A stretch of DNA of 64,000 bases from Youhaiella tibetensis (GCF_008000755.1 NZ_CP041690.1:682001-746000), one strand, 5' to 3'; shown: positions 30,592 to 39,072, counted from the stretch's first letter. The notes: a model not told the origin generated them from the sequence alone. Translations and numbers: made by a program.

Positions 30592-30960
30592 ATGAACAAG
30601 CAGCATTTCGGCACCTCCCACGTCCCCCTCTCGCCCGCCGTCCGCGCCGGCGATTTCATCTACATCTCCGGCCAGGTGCCGGTCGGCGCCAATGGCGAGG
30701 TGGTCGTCGGCGGCATCGAAGTGCAGACCCGTCAGGTCATGGAGAACATCAAGGCCGCCCTGGCGCTCGCCGGCGCCGACCTCTCGGACGTCATCAAGAC
30801 CTTCGTCATTCTCGAGGACGCGCGCGAGTTCGCCGCCTTCAACAAGACCTATGCTACCTACTTCCCGTCCAACCCGCCGGCGCGCACCACGCTCGAGGCG
30901 CGTCTGATGATCGATATCAAGATTGAGATCGAAGCGGTGGCCTATAAGCCCCTCAAGTAA
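30592..30960 (+). CDS. ridA: RidA family enamine/imine deaminase
   Basis: This 122-residue protein of the YjgF/YER057c/UK114 family hydrolyses reactive 2-aminoacrylate-type enamines released by PLP dehydratases. Family signatures are FIYISGQVPVG, VQTRQVMENIKAAL, and PPARTTLEARL with the catalytic Arg. The length is normal. ATG 30592 is preferred over an in-frame ATG seven codons earlier, because the family begins near here. It is divergent from a D-serine-dehydratase-like gene, a functionally sensible pairing, and is followed by a strong terminator. Confidence 0.93.
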   Translation: MNKQHFGTSHVPLSPAVRAGDFIYISGQVPVGANGEVVVGGIEVQTRQVMENIKAALALAGADLSDVIKTFVILEDAREFAAFNKTYATYFPSNPPARTTLEARLMIDIKIEIEAVAYKPLK

Positions 30961-30983
30961 CCCCTCACGACCACTGCCGCCAA

Positions 30984-31012
30984 AACGCCCGCCATCGCGC
31001 GGGCGTTTTTTA
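30984..31012 (+). terminator. Rho-independent terminator after ridA
   Basis: A 9-bp perfect stem (AACGCCCGC / GCGGGCGTT, loop CATCGC) runs into a six-T tract, 24 bases after the RidA stop. It separates ridA from the Rieske/quinoprotein cluster. The remaining ~195 bp to 31208 show AT-rich patches that may hold the promoter of that cluster. Confidence 0.9.
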
Positions 31013-31208
31013 TTGCGCATTTTCAATGGATTGCGGCAATAGCGCGCCGATCCGTCTTATTGTATCCGGCATAGCGAATATAAGAGATTCCAATGATGTA
31101 CTTTGATGGTCAATTACCTGAAAATCGTCTCAGGTGATCGTGTCGCGTCCGTTCGGACCAACTTCAAGAACCGGGGCCAGGTGCCCCTCAAGGCTTGGGG
31201 ACGATCTT

Positions 31209-31601
31209 ATGAGACTTGCCTGGACTATGCTGTGCGGCCTGCTGATGACGTCTGCAGTCGTTGCTGCGGAACTGCCCATCGAGCACGCTTACGGCACCGC
31301 CGCGGGCTGCGCTTCTGTTGCCAAATCCAATGACATACCCGGCGGCAAGGTCCTTGCCGTCACCAGCGAACACGTGCTCAGCGGCGAAGCCGTCTGCCCG
31401 TTCCTGGCCGTCACCGATGGCCAGTCCGATGACCCTGCCAACAAGGCCTGGGAGGCCGATATCAGTTGCGAGGCCGGCCATGAGGAGGCCGTTCCGGGCA
31501 AGCTGCTGATCGTGCACGACGCAGCCAGCGACAAGCTGGCCCTCTCGGTCCTGGATGGCGACGGGCCCAAGGGGAACCTCGCGGCCTGCCCGGCGCCCTG
31601 A
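31209..31601 (+). CDS. Small secreted cysteine-containing protein
   Basis: This 130-residue protein has a signal peptide (MRLAWTMLCGLLMTSAVVAA). The mature part has four cysteines (AGCASV, AVCPFL, ISCEAG, AACPAP) that could form two disulfides, and no heme-binding CxxCH. ATG 31209 follows GGGG at a proper distance, whereas the longer frame start adds an implausible N-terminus. It precedes the Rieske gene by 56 bp. I do not recognise the family. A periplasmic partner of the Rieske/quinoprotein pair is inferred from position. Confidence 0.65.
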   Translation: MRLAWTMLCGLLMTSAVVAAELPIEHAYGTAAGCASVAKSNDIPGGKVLAVTSEHVLSGEAVCPFLAVTDGQSDDPANKAWEADISCEAGHEEAVPGKLLIVHDAASDKLALSVLDGDGPKGNLAACPAP

Positions 31602-31657
31602 CCGGCGCCGCACATTGATGGCCGGGCGACCGGCGAGACATATTTTGAGGAGGAATT

Positions 31658-32254
31658 ATGTCCGATACCAAGCAGCCGCCCCAGGCTCTTTGCGCTTGCG
31701 CGAAAGCCGCCATGCAGCGCCGCACCATGCTCAAGGGCATGGTGGCCCTGGGTGGGGTGGCCGTCTCCGGCTCGGCCTTCGCCCAGGCTGCCGAGGACAT
31801 GCGCCCCCAGGTCGGCGACTTCCTGGTGCGCACCCGCGGTGAGCCCAACCCGCTTGGCCCCGACGATGTCGGCATCGGCAAGAAACCGATTCAGGCCTAC
31901 GCCATGGCGCCCGATGGCACCGTGCGTTCGGGAGACTACGAGAACGGCCTGCTCCTGATCCACTACGACGAGGGCGACCTCGCCGACGACGCCAAGAAGA
32001 TGTCGGCGAACGGCGTGCTTGCCTATTCGATCATCTGCACCCACGCCGGGTGCGAGGCGACCAACTGGATCTCGGAGGAAAACACCATCGAGTGTCCGTG
32101 CCACGGGTCGCACTTCGATGCCAAGAACAACGGGGCCGTGCTTTTCGGCCCCGCCAGCCGCAAGCTTCCCCAGCTCGGTCTTGAGGTCAAGGACGGCAAG
32201 ATCGTGGTGGCCGCGGAATTCGACTCCCGCGTCGGCGGCGACGAGACCATGTGA
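31658..32254 (+). CDS. Exported Rieske [2Fe-2S] protein
   Basis: This 198-residue protein has a Tat-like leader (QRRTMLKGMVALGGVAVSG, cut near AFAQA) and a bc1-type Rieske domain. Cluster ligands are C127 and H129 (CTHAGC) plus C146 and H149 (CPCHGS). The disulfide cysteines C132 and C148 are also present, implying a fairly high redox potential. No cytochrome b or c1 gene follows. Instead the next gene, after 149 bp, is a PQQ alcohol dehydrogenase, so the protein may take electrons from it. An arsenite-oxidase-type small subunit is unlikely because no large subunit is present. Confidence 0.9.
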   Translation: MSDTKQPPQALCACAKAAMQRRTMLKGMVALGGVAVSGSAFAQAAEDMRPQVGDFLVRTRGEPNPLGPDDVGIGKKPIQAYAMAPDGTVRSGDYENGLLLIHYDEGDLADDAKKMSANGVLAYSIICTHAGCEATNWISEENTIECPCHGSHFDAKNNGAVLFGPASRKLPQLGLEVKDGKIVVAAEFDSRVGGDETM

Positions 32255-32403
32255 TCTCCCGCCGCCCGGGCACGCTCCCGGACGGCGGTTCGGCCCCACC
32301 CGTGCAGTGGCATTGCACTTGTGCACGCAACAACAAAACGCGACGTCGGATCCGCCGTGGAGCCCGCGAACGCGAACGCATTCCAGCACACTGAGGAGAG
32401 GAA

Positions 32404-34206
32404 ATGCTAAAACGGAATCTGTTCGTTACGGGTCTGGCGACCATGGGCATTGCGGCGATGAGCAGCTTCGCCCTGGCGGCCGAGACCACCTCCGAGCGTT
32501 TGGTCAACGCCGGATCGGAAGCGGAGAACGGCAACTGGCTCATGGTGCACCGCACCTATGACAGCCATCGCTACAGCCCGCTCAACCAGATCACCAAGGA
32601 CAACGTCAAGGACCTGAGCCTGTCGTTCGTCACGATCCTGGACAACGCCTCGCGCGGTGGACGCTATGCCAGCGCCCGCAACGAAGGAACCCCGCTGGTC
32701 GAAGACGGCTTCATGTACGTGCAGACGGGCTGGTCGGTGGTGACCAAGCTCGACGTGCGTGACGGCAAGGTCGGCAAGGTCGTCTGGAAATACGATCCGG
32801 AAGTGGATCGCCAGTGGATCTCCGACGCCACCTGCTGCGGCGCTGAAAATCGCGGCATCGGCCTGTGGAACGACGACGTGATCGCCCTGACCATGGATGG
32901 TCGCGTCATGTCGATCAACAAGGAAACGGGCGAACTCAACTGGGAGAAGCAGCGTGCCGACAAGGCCCGCGCCGAAAGCTTCACCGGCGCCCCGCTGATC
33001 ATCGGCGATACGGCTGTCTACGGCCCCGCCGGTGGTGAATACGGCATCCGTGGCTGGCTCGAGGCTATCGACCTCAAGACCGGCGATGTCGCCTGGCGCA
33101 CCTACACGGTCCCCGGACCGGGCGAACCCGGCAACGACACCTGGGAAGGCAATGCCTGGGAAACCGGTGGCGCCTCCATCTGGCAGACGGGCTCCTATGA
33201 TCCTGTCTCCGGCATGACTTACTGGGGCACCGGCAACCCGGCGCCGCAGATCGACGCCGAATATCGTCCGGGCGACAACCTCTACGCGTCCAGCCTGCTT
33301 GCGCTCGACGCCAAGGACGGTGCCCTCAAGTGGCACTTCCAGTTCACCCCGAACGATCCCTACGATTATGACGAGATCGGCGACAACCAGCTGCTCGACG
33401 TCACGGTGGACGGCAAGCCGTCCAAGATGGTGGTCCGCGCTGCGCGTAACGGCTTCATGTACGGCTTCAACCGTACCGATGGCGCCATGACCTACGCCAA
33501 GCAATATGTGGAAGACCTCAACTGGACAACGGGTATCGACCCCAAGACCGGCAAGCCGCTCGAATACGATCCGAAGGCCCAGCTTCAGAAATACGTCGCT
33601 GGCACCGTCGGTTCGCGCGAGGGTACCCCCGGCATCTACTGCCCGACCCTGGGCGGTGGCAAGAACTGGCAGCCTGCTGCCTATAGCCCGCAGACCAAGC
33701 TTCTCTACATCACCTCTGCGGAAGGTTGCTCGGCCTATGTGCCCGAAGCCGCGCCCAATCCCACCATCACCGGTGGCGAGTACGACGTGGTCAAGGCCCA
33801 GCGCGAGTGGAACGGCCGCCTGCCGGCCCCCGAAGGCACCAAGCTCCCCGATGTCTTCAACGGTGGCTCGGTCAAGGCAATCGATCCGCTCACCGGCGAA
33901 ACCAAGGCCAAGGTGCTCATGCCCCGTCGCCTGAACGGCATGCTCGCCACCGGCGGCGACCTCGTGTGGGGTTCGTCCACCAACGGCAACCTCTATGCCT
34001 ACGATGCCGATACGCTCAAGGAAGTCTGGTCGTTCAACGTCGGTACCTCCCTTGGCGGTCCGCCGATGAGCTACTCGGTCGATGGCAAGCAGTACATCGC
34101 GGTTCTCGCCGGTGCTGCTCCCGCCGCCGCCGACAAGAAGACCGTCCCGGCTTCCGAGTTCTTCGTGCCCACCGACGCGCTCTTCGTGTTCGCGCTCGAC
34201 AAGTAA
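32404..34206 (+). CDS. PQQ-dependent alcohol dehydrogenase, lanthanide-type
   Basis: This 600-residue periplasmic quinoprotein has a signal peptide (ending FALAA) and eight-bladed propeller motifs. All canonical active-site features are visible: the vicinal cysteines C144-C145, metal ligands E212 (GGEYGIRG) and N278 (GTGNPAP), catalytic D321 and a second Asp D323 (PYDYDE). The second Asp is the signature of lanthanide-dependent enzymes such as XoxF and PedH. No heme domain or cytochrome c gene is adjacent. A Rieske protein lies upstream. It probably oxidises primary alcohols or aldehydes. The exact substrate is unknown. A strong hairpin follows. Confidence 0.93.
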   Translation: MLKRNLFVTGLATMGIAAMSSFALAAETTSERLVNAGSEAENGNWLMVHRTYDSHRYSPLNQITKDNVKDLSLSFVTILDNASRGGRYASARNEGTPLVEDGFMYVQTGWSVVTKLDVRDGKVGKVVWKYDPEVDRQWISDATCCGAENRGIGLWNDDVIALTMDGRVMSINKETGELNWEKQRADKARAESFTGAPLIIGDTAVYGPAGGEYGIRGWLEAIDLKTGDVAWRTYTVPGPGEPGNDTWEGNAWETGGASIWQTGSYDPVSGMTYWGTGNPAPQIDAEYRPGDNLYASSLLALDAKDGALKWHFQFTPNDPYDYDEIGDNQLLDVTVDGKPSKMVVRAARNGFMYGFNRTDGAMTYAKQYVEDLNWTTGIDPKTGKPLEYDPKAQLQKYVAGTVGSREGTPGIYCPTLGGGKNWQPAAYSPQTKLLYITSAEGCSAYVPEAAPNPTITGGEYDVVKAQREWNGRLPAPEGTKLPDVFNGGSVKAIDPLTGETKAKVLMPRRLNGMLATGGDLVWGSSTNGNLYAYDADTLKEVWSFNVGTSLGGPPMSYSVDGKQYIAVLAGAAPAAADKKTVPASEFFVPTDALFVFALDK

Positions 34207-34221
34207 GGCACCCCAAACCAA

Positions 34222-34249
34222 AAGGCGGCCGGGGAAACCCGGCCGCCTT
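34222..34249. terminator. Strong hairpin between convergent genes
   Basis: A perfect 12-bp stem (AAGGCGGCCGGG / CCCGGCCGCCTT) with a GAAA tetraloop lies between the quinoprotein stop and the convergent nuclease gene. With A and T at opposite stem ends it can act in both directions, although U-tracts are short. Confidence 0.75.
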
Positions 34250-34271
34250 CCTCGTTCGCAGCGATGGCGAC

Positions 34272-34805
34272 CTATTCGGTCTTCATCCGGAATTCCCAGT
34301 CCGTCGGGTTCTCGAATTCGTCGGCGGACCAGATGCCCACCTTGGCCGCCTTGGCCTCGGCCTCCTGGGCGACGTAGTCTTGTGATTGATCGGAAAGAGC
34401 GATGGCCATGCCTAACCGGGCCTGCTCGGCTGACAGATCCAGGTCCCCCACCGTGCAGCGCGCCCAGCGCAGCATGCGCCGCCGCAGGTTCTCGGTGTCG
34501 CGCACTTCCTTGCAGACCACTGTCTGGTTGGCCACCAGCGTCTCGAGCGAGCGCTTGGCATCCCGGCCGCAGGCGAATTCCTGCCCGTCCTTGACGCAGG
34601 GCTGGATCGGCAGCGGCGCGTCGATCCCCCAGAGTCCGATCGTGCGGCCGTTGAGCGAAATGTGGTCGCCGTCGATCACCGTCGCCGTGCCGCTTTCCTC
34701 GAACAGCGGCTCGTTGGCGAAGGCCTGCGCCAGGGCCGGCGCACTTGCGCCCAGCGTGGCGGCGATGCCTAATACCAGGCCGGCCACTACCCGCGAACTC
34801 ATCAT
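34272..34805 (-). CDS. Secreted thermonuclease-like (SNase) protein
   Basis: This 177-residue protein has a signal peptide (VVAGLVLGIAATLGASAPALAQ). Its key part ASAPALAQA precedes an SNase-fold domain: TVIDGDHISLNGRTIGLWGI, an LRRRMLRWARC strand, and the end helix (AEAKAAKVGIW). The start at 34805 has AAGGGGG upstream. Catalytic residues of micrococcal nuclease (Arg, Glu, Arg) are only partly visible (D at DGD, IDAP), so activity is uncertain. Many alphaproteobacteria carry such secreted SNase homologues of unknown role. It is divergent from the next secreted gene. Confidence 0.85.
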   Translation of the reverse strand: MMSSRVVAGLVLGIAATLGASAPALAQAFANEPLFEESGTATVIDGDHISLNGRTIGLWGIDAPLPIQPCVKDGQEFACGRDAKRSLETLVANQTVVCKEVRDTENLRRRMLRWARCTVGDLDLSAEQARLGMAIALSDQSQDYVAQEAEAKAAKVGIWSADEFENPTDWEFRMKTE

Positions 34806-34900
34806 GTTTCCCCCCTTAGGAGTTGGTTGTGCTGCGATTTGACGTGATGTCCCCCATGGTCGCAACCCTGCGAGAGGCGGTCGCATCGCAGGGGCGGCTT

Positions 34901-35635
34901 ATGTGCAATATCGGATTTGCCTTTGCTGGCGCGCTGGCCCTGGTGGCGCCCGCCGCCGCTGCCGGGTTCGCGCCCGAGTTCCGCACCCTCGCACTGGGCC
35001 TTGAGGCGTCCGACATCACCACCGAGGGCTACGAGGGCTTCGCCTGCGGCTCCAATGGCGGCCCGCCCCTGGCGCCGATCTCCGGCTGGGTCGATTTCGC
35101 CAAATGCGCGCCCGAGGCCAATGGCCTGCACGAGGTCTATGTCGAATACGGCACCCGCACCGAGCGCCTTTCCCAGATGTTCCGCGACGAATATGGCGAG
35201 GAACTGTGGATCCAGCAGTTCGGCGGCACGCGTATCGCCAATTTCCCCGTCGTGCTCTCGCTGCTCTTTGACGACGAGGGCATCGTCCGCGGCTTCCGCG
35301 CCGTCACCGATTCCCGCGCCGAACTCGAGGATCGTTCCAAGAGCTACCTGCTGCGCTTCCGCGTCTATGCCCATTACGGGGAGGAGGGGTGGTCCTGCAA
35401 GGAACGTCCCGCGACCGGCGGCATCGAGCCGGTGGGCGAGATGTATGTCAACGAAGTCTGCCGCAAGCAGATCGACGGCAAGCGCGTTCGCGTGGAGGCC
35501 CACGTCTATCGCCGCCCCGGCCAGACCGGTGTCGACAGCCAGGGCATGTTCGTCCCCGGCCAGTTCGAAAGCATGACCCGCTGGGAGGTGTTCGACGCGA
35601 CGCTTCCCATCTCGCCAGAGGAGGCGGCCGAATGA
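34901..35635 (+). CDS. Secreted protein of unknown function
   Basis: This 244-residue protein has a signal peptide (MCNIGFAFAGALALVAPAAAA). The mature part has stretches such as EGYEGFACGSNGGPP, VYVEYGTRTERLSQMFRDEY, and EMYVNEVCRKQIDGKRVRVE. Two to four cysteines could pair, which fits the periplasm. I recognise no domain. The start at 34901 is fixed by the signal peptide. It is coupled (ATGA) to the pentapeptide-repeat gene, so they are likely one unit. The head-to-head neighbour is a secreted SNase-like protein. Confidence 0.8.
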   Translation: MCNIGFAFAGALALVAPAAAAGFAPEFRTLALGLEASDITTEGYEGFACGSNGGPPLAPISGWVDFAKCAPEANGLHEVYVEYGTRTERLSQMFRDEYGEELWIQQFGGTRIANFPVVLSLLFDDEGIVRGFRAVTDSRAELEDRSKSYLLRFRVYAHYGEEGWSCKERPATGGIEPVGEMYVNEVCRKQIDGKRVRVEAHVYRRPGQTGVDSQGMFVPGQFESMTRWEVFDATLPISPEEAAE

Positions 35636-36387
35636 GACTGGCGCTCGTCCTGGCCCTCTGCGTGGCCCTGTTGCCCGGCGCCGCCCTCGCCGACGCGCGC
35701 CAGGATTTCCTCGACGGCAAGGCCCGGGATTGCCCGGGCTGCGATCTCACCGACAGGGATCTCAGCCGCCGCGACCTGGCCGGCGCCGACTTCACCGGCG
35801 CTACCCTTTCGGGCGCCAATTTCTATACGAGCGACCTCACCGGGGCGACGCTGGCCGGCGCCAACCTGACGCGCACCGACTTCACCCAGGCCAATCTCTC
35901 CAAGGCCGACCTCACCGGCACCAACACTTTCGAGACCATCTTCTACCGCGCCACCCTCAACAATGCCGACCTCACTGGCTCCAAGGGCCAGCGTGTCACC
36001 TTCCGTCGCGCTCTGCTGGGCGGGGTGGTGCTCGACGAGGCCACCATGCCCTTTTCACAGTTCGAGGATGCGCGGCTGGCCGGCGCCTCCGCCCGCAAGG
36101 CGGATCTCAAGGGCTCGACTTTCTCGGGCGTCAAGATGCAGCGCTTCGACCTCACCGGGGGCAATGCCGAGGGAGCCGACTTCTCCAATGCGGTGCTGAG
36201 CAAGGGCAAGTTCGGCGATGCGGTGCTCCGGCGCGCCGATCTTCTGCGGGCCGACCTCTCGGATGCCGATCTTTCCGGAACCGATCTTTCCGGCACCCGG
36301 CTCCTTGCCGCCATCCTCACCGATGCGGACACCTCGGGCGCCAATTTCGATGGTGCCCTGATGCCCGATGGGAACTGGCACGACTAG
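35632..36387 (+). CDS. Secreted pentapeptide-repeat protein
   Basis: This 251-residue protein has a signal peptide (ALVLALCVALLPGAALA) and then almost continuous pentapeptide repeats of the A(D/N)LxX type from residue 38 (GCDLTDRDLSRRDLAGADF...) to the end. They form a right-handed quadrilateral beta helix. A short CPGC motif sits before the repeats. Such proteins are often scaffolds or mimics. This one is exported, unlike gyrase-protecting Qnr. It starts by ATGA overlap with the upstream gene, and its stop overlaps the convergent hydroxypyruvate isomerase stop (CTAG). Confidence 0.9.
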   Translation: MRLALVLALCVALLPGAALADARQDFLDGKARDCPGCDLTDRDLSRRDLAGADFTGATLSGANFYTSDLTGATLAGANLTRTDFTQANLSKADLTGTNTFETIFYRATLNNADLTGSKGQRVTFRRALLGGVVLDEATMPFSQFEDARLAGASARKADLKGSTFSGVKMQRFDLTGGNAEGADFSNAVLSKGKFGDAVLRRADLLRADLSDADLSGTDLSGTRLLAAILTDADTSGANFDGALMPDGNWHD

Positions 36388-37172
36388 CGCCGGTCGGGTC
36401 TCAGCCCAGCCATCCACTCGATCGCCGCGCCCTTGTTGCCCGAAGGGCGGTATTCGCAGCCCACATAACCCTCGTAGCCGAGCCGGTCGAGTTCGGAGAG
36501 GACATAGCGATAGTTGATCTCGCCGGTGCCCGGTTCATGCCGGCCCGGCGCATCGGCGATCTGCACGTGCGCGATATGGTCCTTGAGCCGCCCGAAGGTG
36601 TGCATCAGGTCGCCCTGCATCACCTGCATGTGGTAAAAATCGTACTGCAGGTGGAGGTTGCTCAGCCCCGCCAGCGCCAGCAGCCGCTCGAAATGATTGG
36701 TGGTCGAGACGAAATAGCCCGGCATGTCACGCAGGTTGATCGGCTCGAGCAACAGCTTGATCCCCGCCGCGGTGCAGCGCTCGGAGGCATAGGCGAGGTT
36801 GTCGAGCAGGGTCTTTTCCAGCCGCAGGTGATCCACGTCATGGGGCGCGATGCCTGCCAGGCAGTTGAGCTGCGTGCAGCCGAGCGCCTGTGCATAGTCG
36901 AGCGCCATGGTCACGCCCGCCCGGAACTCGCCCACGCGCGCCGGGTGACAGGCGATGCCGCGCTCGCCCGCGTCCCACTTGCCCGCCGGAAAGTTGAAGA
37001 GTGCCTGCTTGAGGTTGTGCTGGGCGAGGAGCGTTGCGATCCGCTCCTTGGACTCCTCGTAGGGCGAGACATATTCGACCGCCCCGAACCCGTCCGCCGC
37101 GGCAGCCGCGAAGCGCTCGACGAACGGCAGGTCGGGATAGAGAAAGGACAGGTTGGCGGAGAACTTGGGCAC
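36384..37172 (-). CDS. hyi: Hydroxypyruvate isomerase
   Basis: This 262-residue TIM-barrel enzyme interconverts hydroxypyruvate and tartronate semialdehyde in glyoxylate metabolism. Hyi hallmarks are MPKFSANLSFLYPDLPF at the start, LLEPINLRDMPGYF, LQYDFYHMQVMQGD, and IADAPGRHEPGTGEINY. It starts at GTG 37172 after GAGGAGGG. No glyoxylate carboligase or tartronate reductase is adjacent, so the gene may serve a related sugar-acid route. It is followed upstream by a class V aminotransferase gene, 53 bp apart on the same strand. Confidence 0.93.
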   Translation of the reverse strand: MPKFSANLSFLYPDLPFVERFAAAAADGFGAVEYVSPYEESKERIATLLAQHNLKQALFNFPAGKWDAGERGIACHPARVGEFRAGVTMALDYAQALGCTQLNCLAGIAPHDVDHLRLEKTLLDNLAYASERCTAAGIKLLLEPINLRDMPGYFVSTTNHFERLLALAGLSNLHLQYDFYHMQVMQGDLMHTFGRLKDHIAHVQIADAPGRHEPGTGEINYRYVLSELDRLGYEGYVGCEYRPSGNKGAAIEWMAGLRPDRR

Positions 37173-37225
37173 GGCGCGACCCTCCTCGGGGCGCTAGAGA
37201 TATAACGCCGCCCGCTCCCCTCCGG

Positions 37226-38809
37226 CTAGCCCGCCAGCGCAAACCACCGCGCGCGCTCTCCGATTTCGGGTTGCGCGCAGGGCGTTGCCCGCCGCGCCTC
37301 GTCGGCCAGCCGTTCGGCTTCGGCGAGGCACCGGGCAAAGTCGGGTGCCGCTTCGCCGGTGGCCGGACGCGCCGCGTCTCTCCAGCCGCAGAGGTCCTCG
37401 AACGCGTATCCCGCCTCGGTGACCTTGCCCTCCACCATCCAGCGTCCGCTCGCCGGGTCGGCCCGGTAGAGCCGAAGGAAATCGGCGCCGCGCCGCCCGA
37501 GGAAATCCACCGCGGCGATGATGTAGTCGATGACCGCATCATCGAAGAAATAGTTGAAGCTCAGCCGCGCCCAGCCCGGCCGGAAGAGGCTGCAGCCATC
37601 GGCCACCAGCGCTTCGTAGCGCTCGGCGCGCGCCGCATCGATATGGAGCAGTTCGTGCCCATAGGGCCCCGCACACGAGCACCCGCCGCGTGCCTGGATG
37701 CCGAAAAGGTCGTTGAGCAGCGCCACCACCAGGTTCGGGTGCAGCAACTGGTTGCCCACCCGGATGTTGAACGAAAAGATCGCCAGCCGCTGCGCCTGCC
37801 GGGGGCCCAGTACCTCGATCGCCGGGTTGCCGGTCCACGCCGCCATGGCCCGCGCCACCGCGCGCTGCTCGGCCGCCTCGATTGCATGGGCGCCCACGTC
37901 GGCCTTGAGCTGGAAGGCAAGGCCGGCCCGGATGTCGCCCATCACATTGGGCGTTCCAGCCTCCTCGCGCCGTTCGATATCGCTCACGTAGCGATGGTGA
38001 TCCGCGGTCACATAGGAGACCGTGCCGCCGCCCGGCACCGTCGGCAGGCGCCCGAACAGGCGCTTGTCTGCCACCAGCACGCCCGATGCGCCCGGGCCGC
38101 CCACGAACTTGTGGGGCGAGAGGAAGATGGCGTCGATCCCGTCCGCTTCCATGTCGATGGCCGCATAAGGGCCGGCCGCCGCGTAGTCGGCCAGGAACCA
38201 GGCGCCGTGCGCCTTGAGCATGGCGCCGAGCGCGCGCATGTCGGTCTTGACCCCGGTGACGTTGGAAGCCGCCGAGAACGAACCGATGCGCGGCGCGTCC
38301 TTGGGTGCCGCCTCGAGTGCCGCCTCGAGCGTTCCCAGGCAGATCTGCCCGTTCTCGTCGAGCGGAATGCGCACTAGTCGCACGTTGGCTTCGCGCCACG
38401 GCAGGTCGTTGGAGTGATGCTCGTAAGGGCCGATGAAGACGGTCGGCCAATTGTCGCCGTTGTGACCGTCGCAAATGGTGGTGACCAGCTTGTTGACGGC
38501 CGCCGTCGCGCCGCTGCCGCAGAAGATCACGGCGTGGCGCTCGCCCGCGCCCACCGCCCGGCGCACCGCCGCGCGCGCCGCTTCGCGCAGCCGCGTGGTC
38601 TGCAGTCCCGTGTAGGAGGTCTCTGTATGGGTATTGGCATAGAAGGGCGCCGCGATGGCGCTCATGCGCTCCTCGATGAAGTCGAGGCTCCGGCCCGAGG
38701 CCGTATAGTCGGCATAGACCAGCGGTCGCATTCCGAAGGGCCCCGGTATGGAGGCGCCTGCGCCGATAAGGCCATTGCGGATGCGATCGATTGCTGACTG
38801 GCTGCTCAT
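37226..38809 (-). CDS. Class V aminotransferase / cysteine-desulfurase-like protein
   Basis: This 527-residue PLP enzyme has the Schiff-base lysine K234 (LSPHKFVGGPG) and a GSGATAAVNKL phosphate site. It also has a cysteine pair (C377, C379 in ARGGCSCAGPYG) at the position of the SufS active-site cysteine. It is longer than usual: after the core it carries about 100 extra residues including YRADPASGRWMVEG and EDLCGW. It may be a desulfurase or another beta-eliminating lyase. No Fe-S assembly genes are near. It is divergent from an aldo/keto reductase. Confidence 0.85.
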   Translation of the reverse strand: MSSQSAIDRIRNGLIGAGASIPGPFGMRPLVYADYTASGRSLDFIEERMSAIAAPFYANTHTETSYTGLQTTRLREAARAAVRRAVGAGERHAVIFCGSGATAAVNKLVTTICDGHNGDNWPTVFIGPYEHHSNDLPWREANVRLVRIPLDENGQICLGTLEAALEAAPKDAPRIGSFSAASNVTGVKTDMRALGAMLKAHGAWFLADYAAAGPYAAIDMEADGIDAIFLSPHKFVGGPGASGVLVADKRLFGRLPTVPGGGTVSYVTADHHRYVSDIERREEAGTPNVMGDIRAGLAFQLKADVGAHAIEAAEQRAVARAMAAWTGNPAIEVLGPRQAQRLAIFSFNIRVGNQLLHPNLVVALLNDLFGIQARGGCSCAGPYGHELLHIDAARAERYEALVADGCSLFRPGWARLSFNYFFDDAVIDYIIAAVDFLGRRGADFLRLYRADPASGRWMVEGKVTEAGYAFEDLCGWRDAARPATGEAAPDFARCLAEAERLADEARRATPCAQPEIGERARWFALAG

Positions 38810-38852
38810 GGCGTCATTCTACGCCGATCAATCTTGTAAGCAAGCAATGCTA

Positions 38853-38882
38853 TTCTAGGCGATAGAAGCAGAACTAAGTTCT
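38853..38882. promoter_or_regulatory. Paired palindromes in a divergent promoter
   Basis: TTCTA-GGCGA-TAGAA (38853-38867) is followed at once by AGAACT-A-AGTTCT (38870-38882), two related palindromes in an AT-rich patch 44-73 bp upstream of the cysteine-desulfurase-like gene and about 200 bp from the aldo/keto-reductase start. They are probable operators. The rest of the 263-bp gap shows no gene. Confidence 0.5.
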
Positions 38883-39072
38883 AACATAGTGGCCTAAAAT
38901 AGAACGATATGGCGCGCCAGGGCTTCGATCTGGCGCTCCTTCCCCGGCGGCCCCGGTTAAGCATCACCCGAACTCCCCGATCGCCCCGCGCCCCCGCCGT
39001 GTTATCGAGCCTGCCGACGACCACCGGGCGTGCCCGAAACGACCCGACTTTCCTGAGCAAAGGCTTCGTTCC

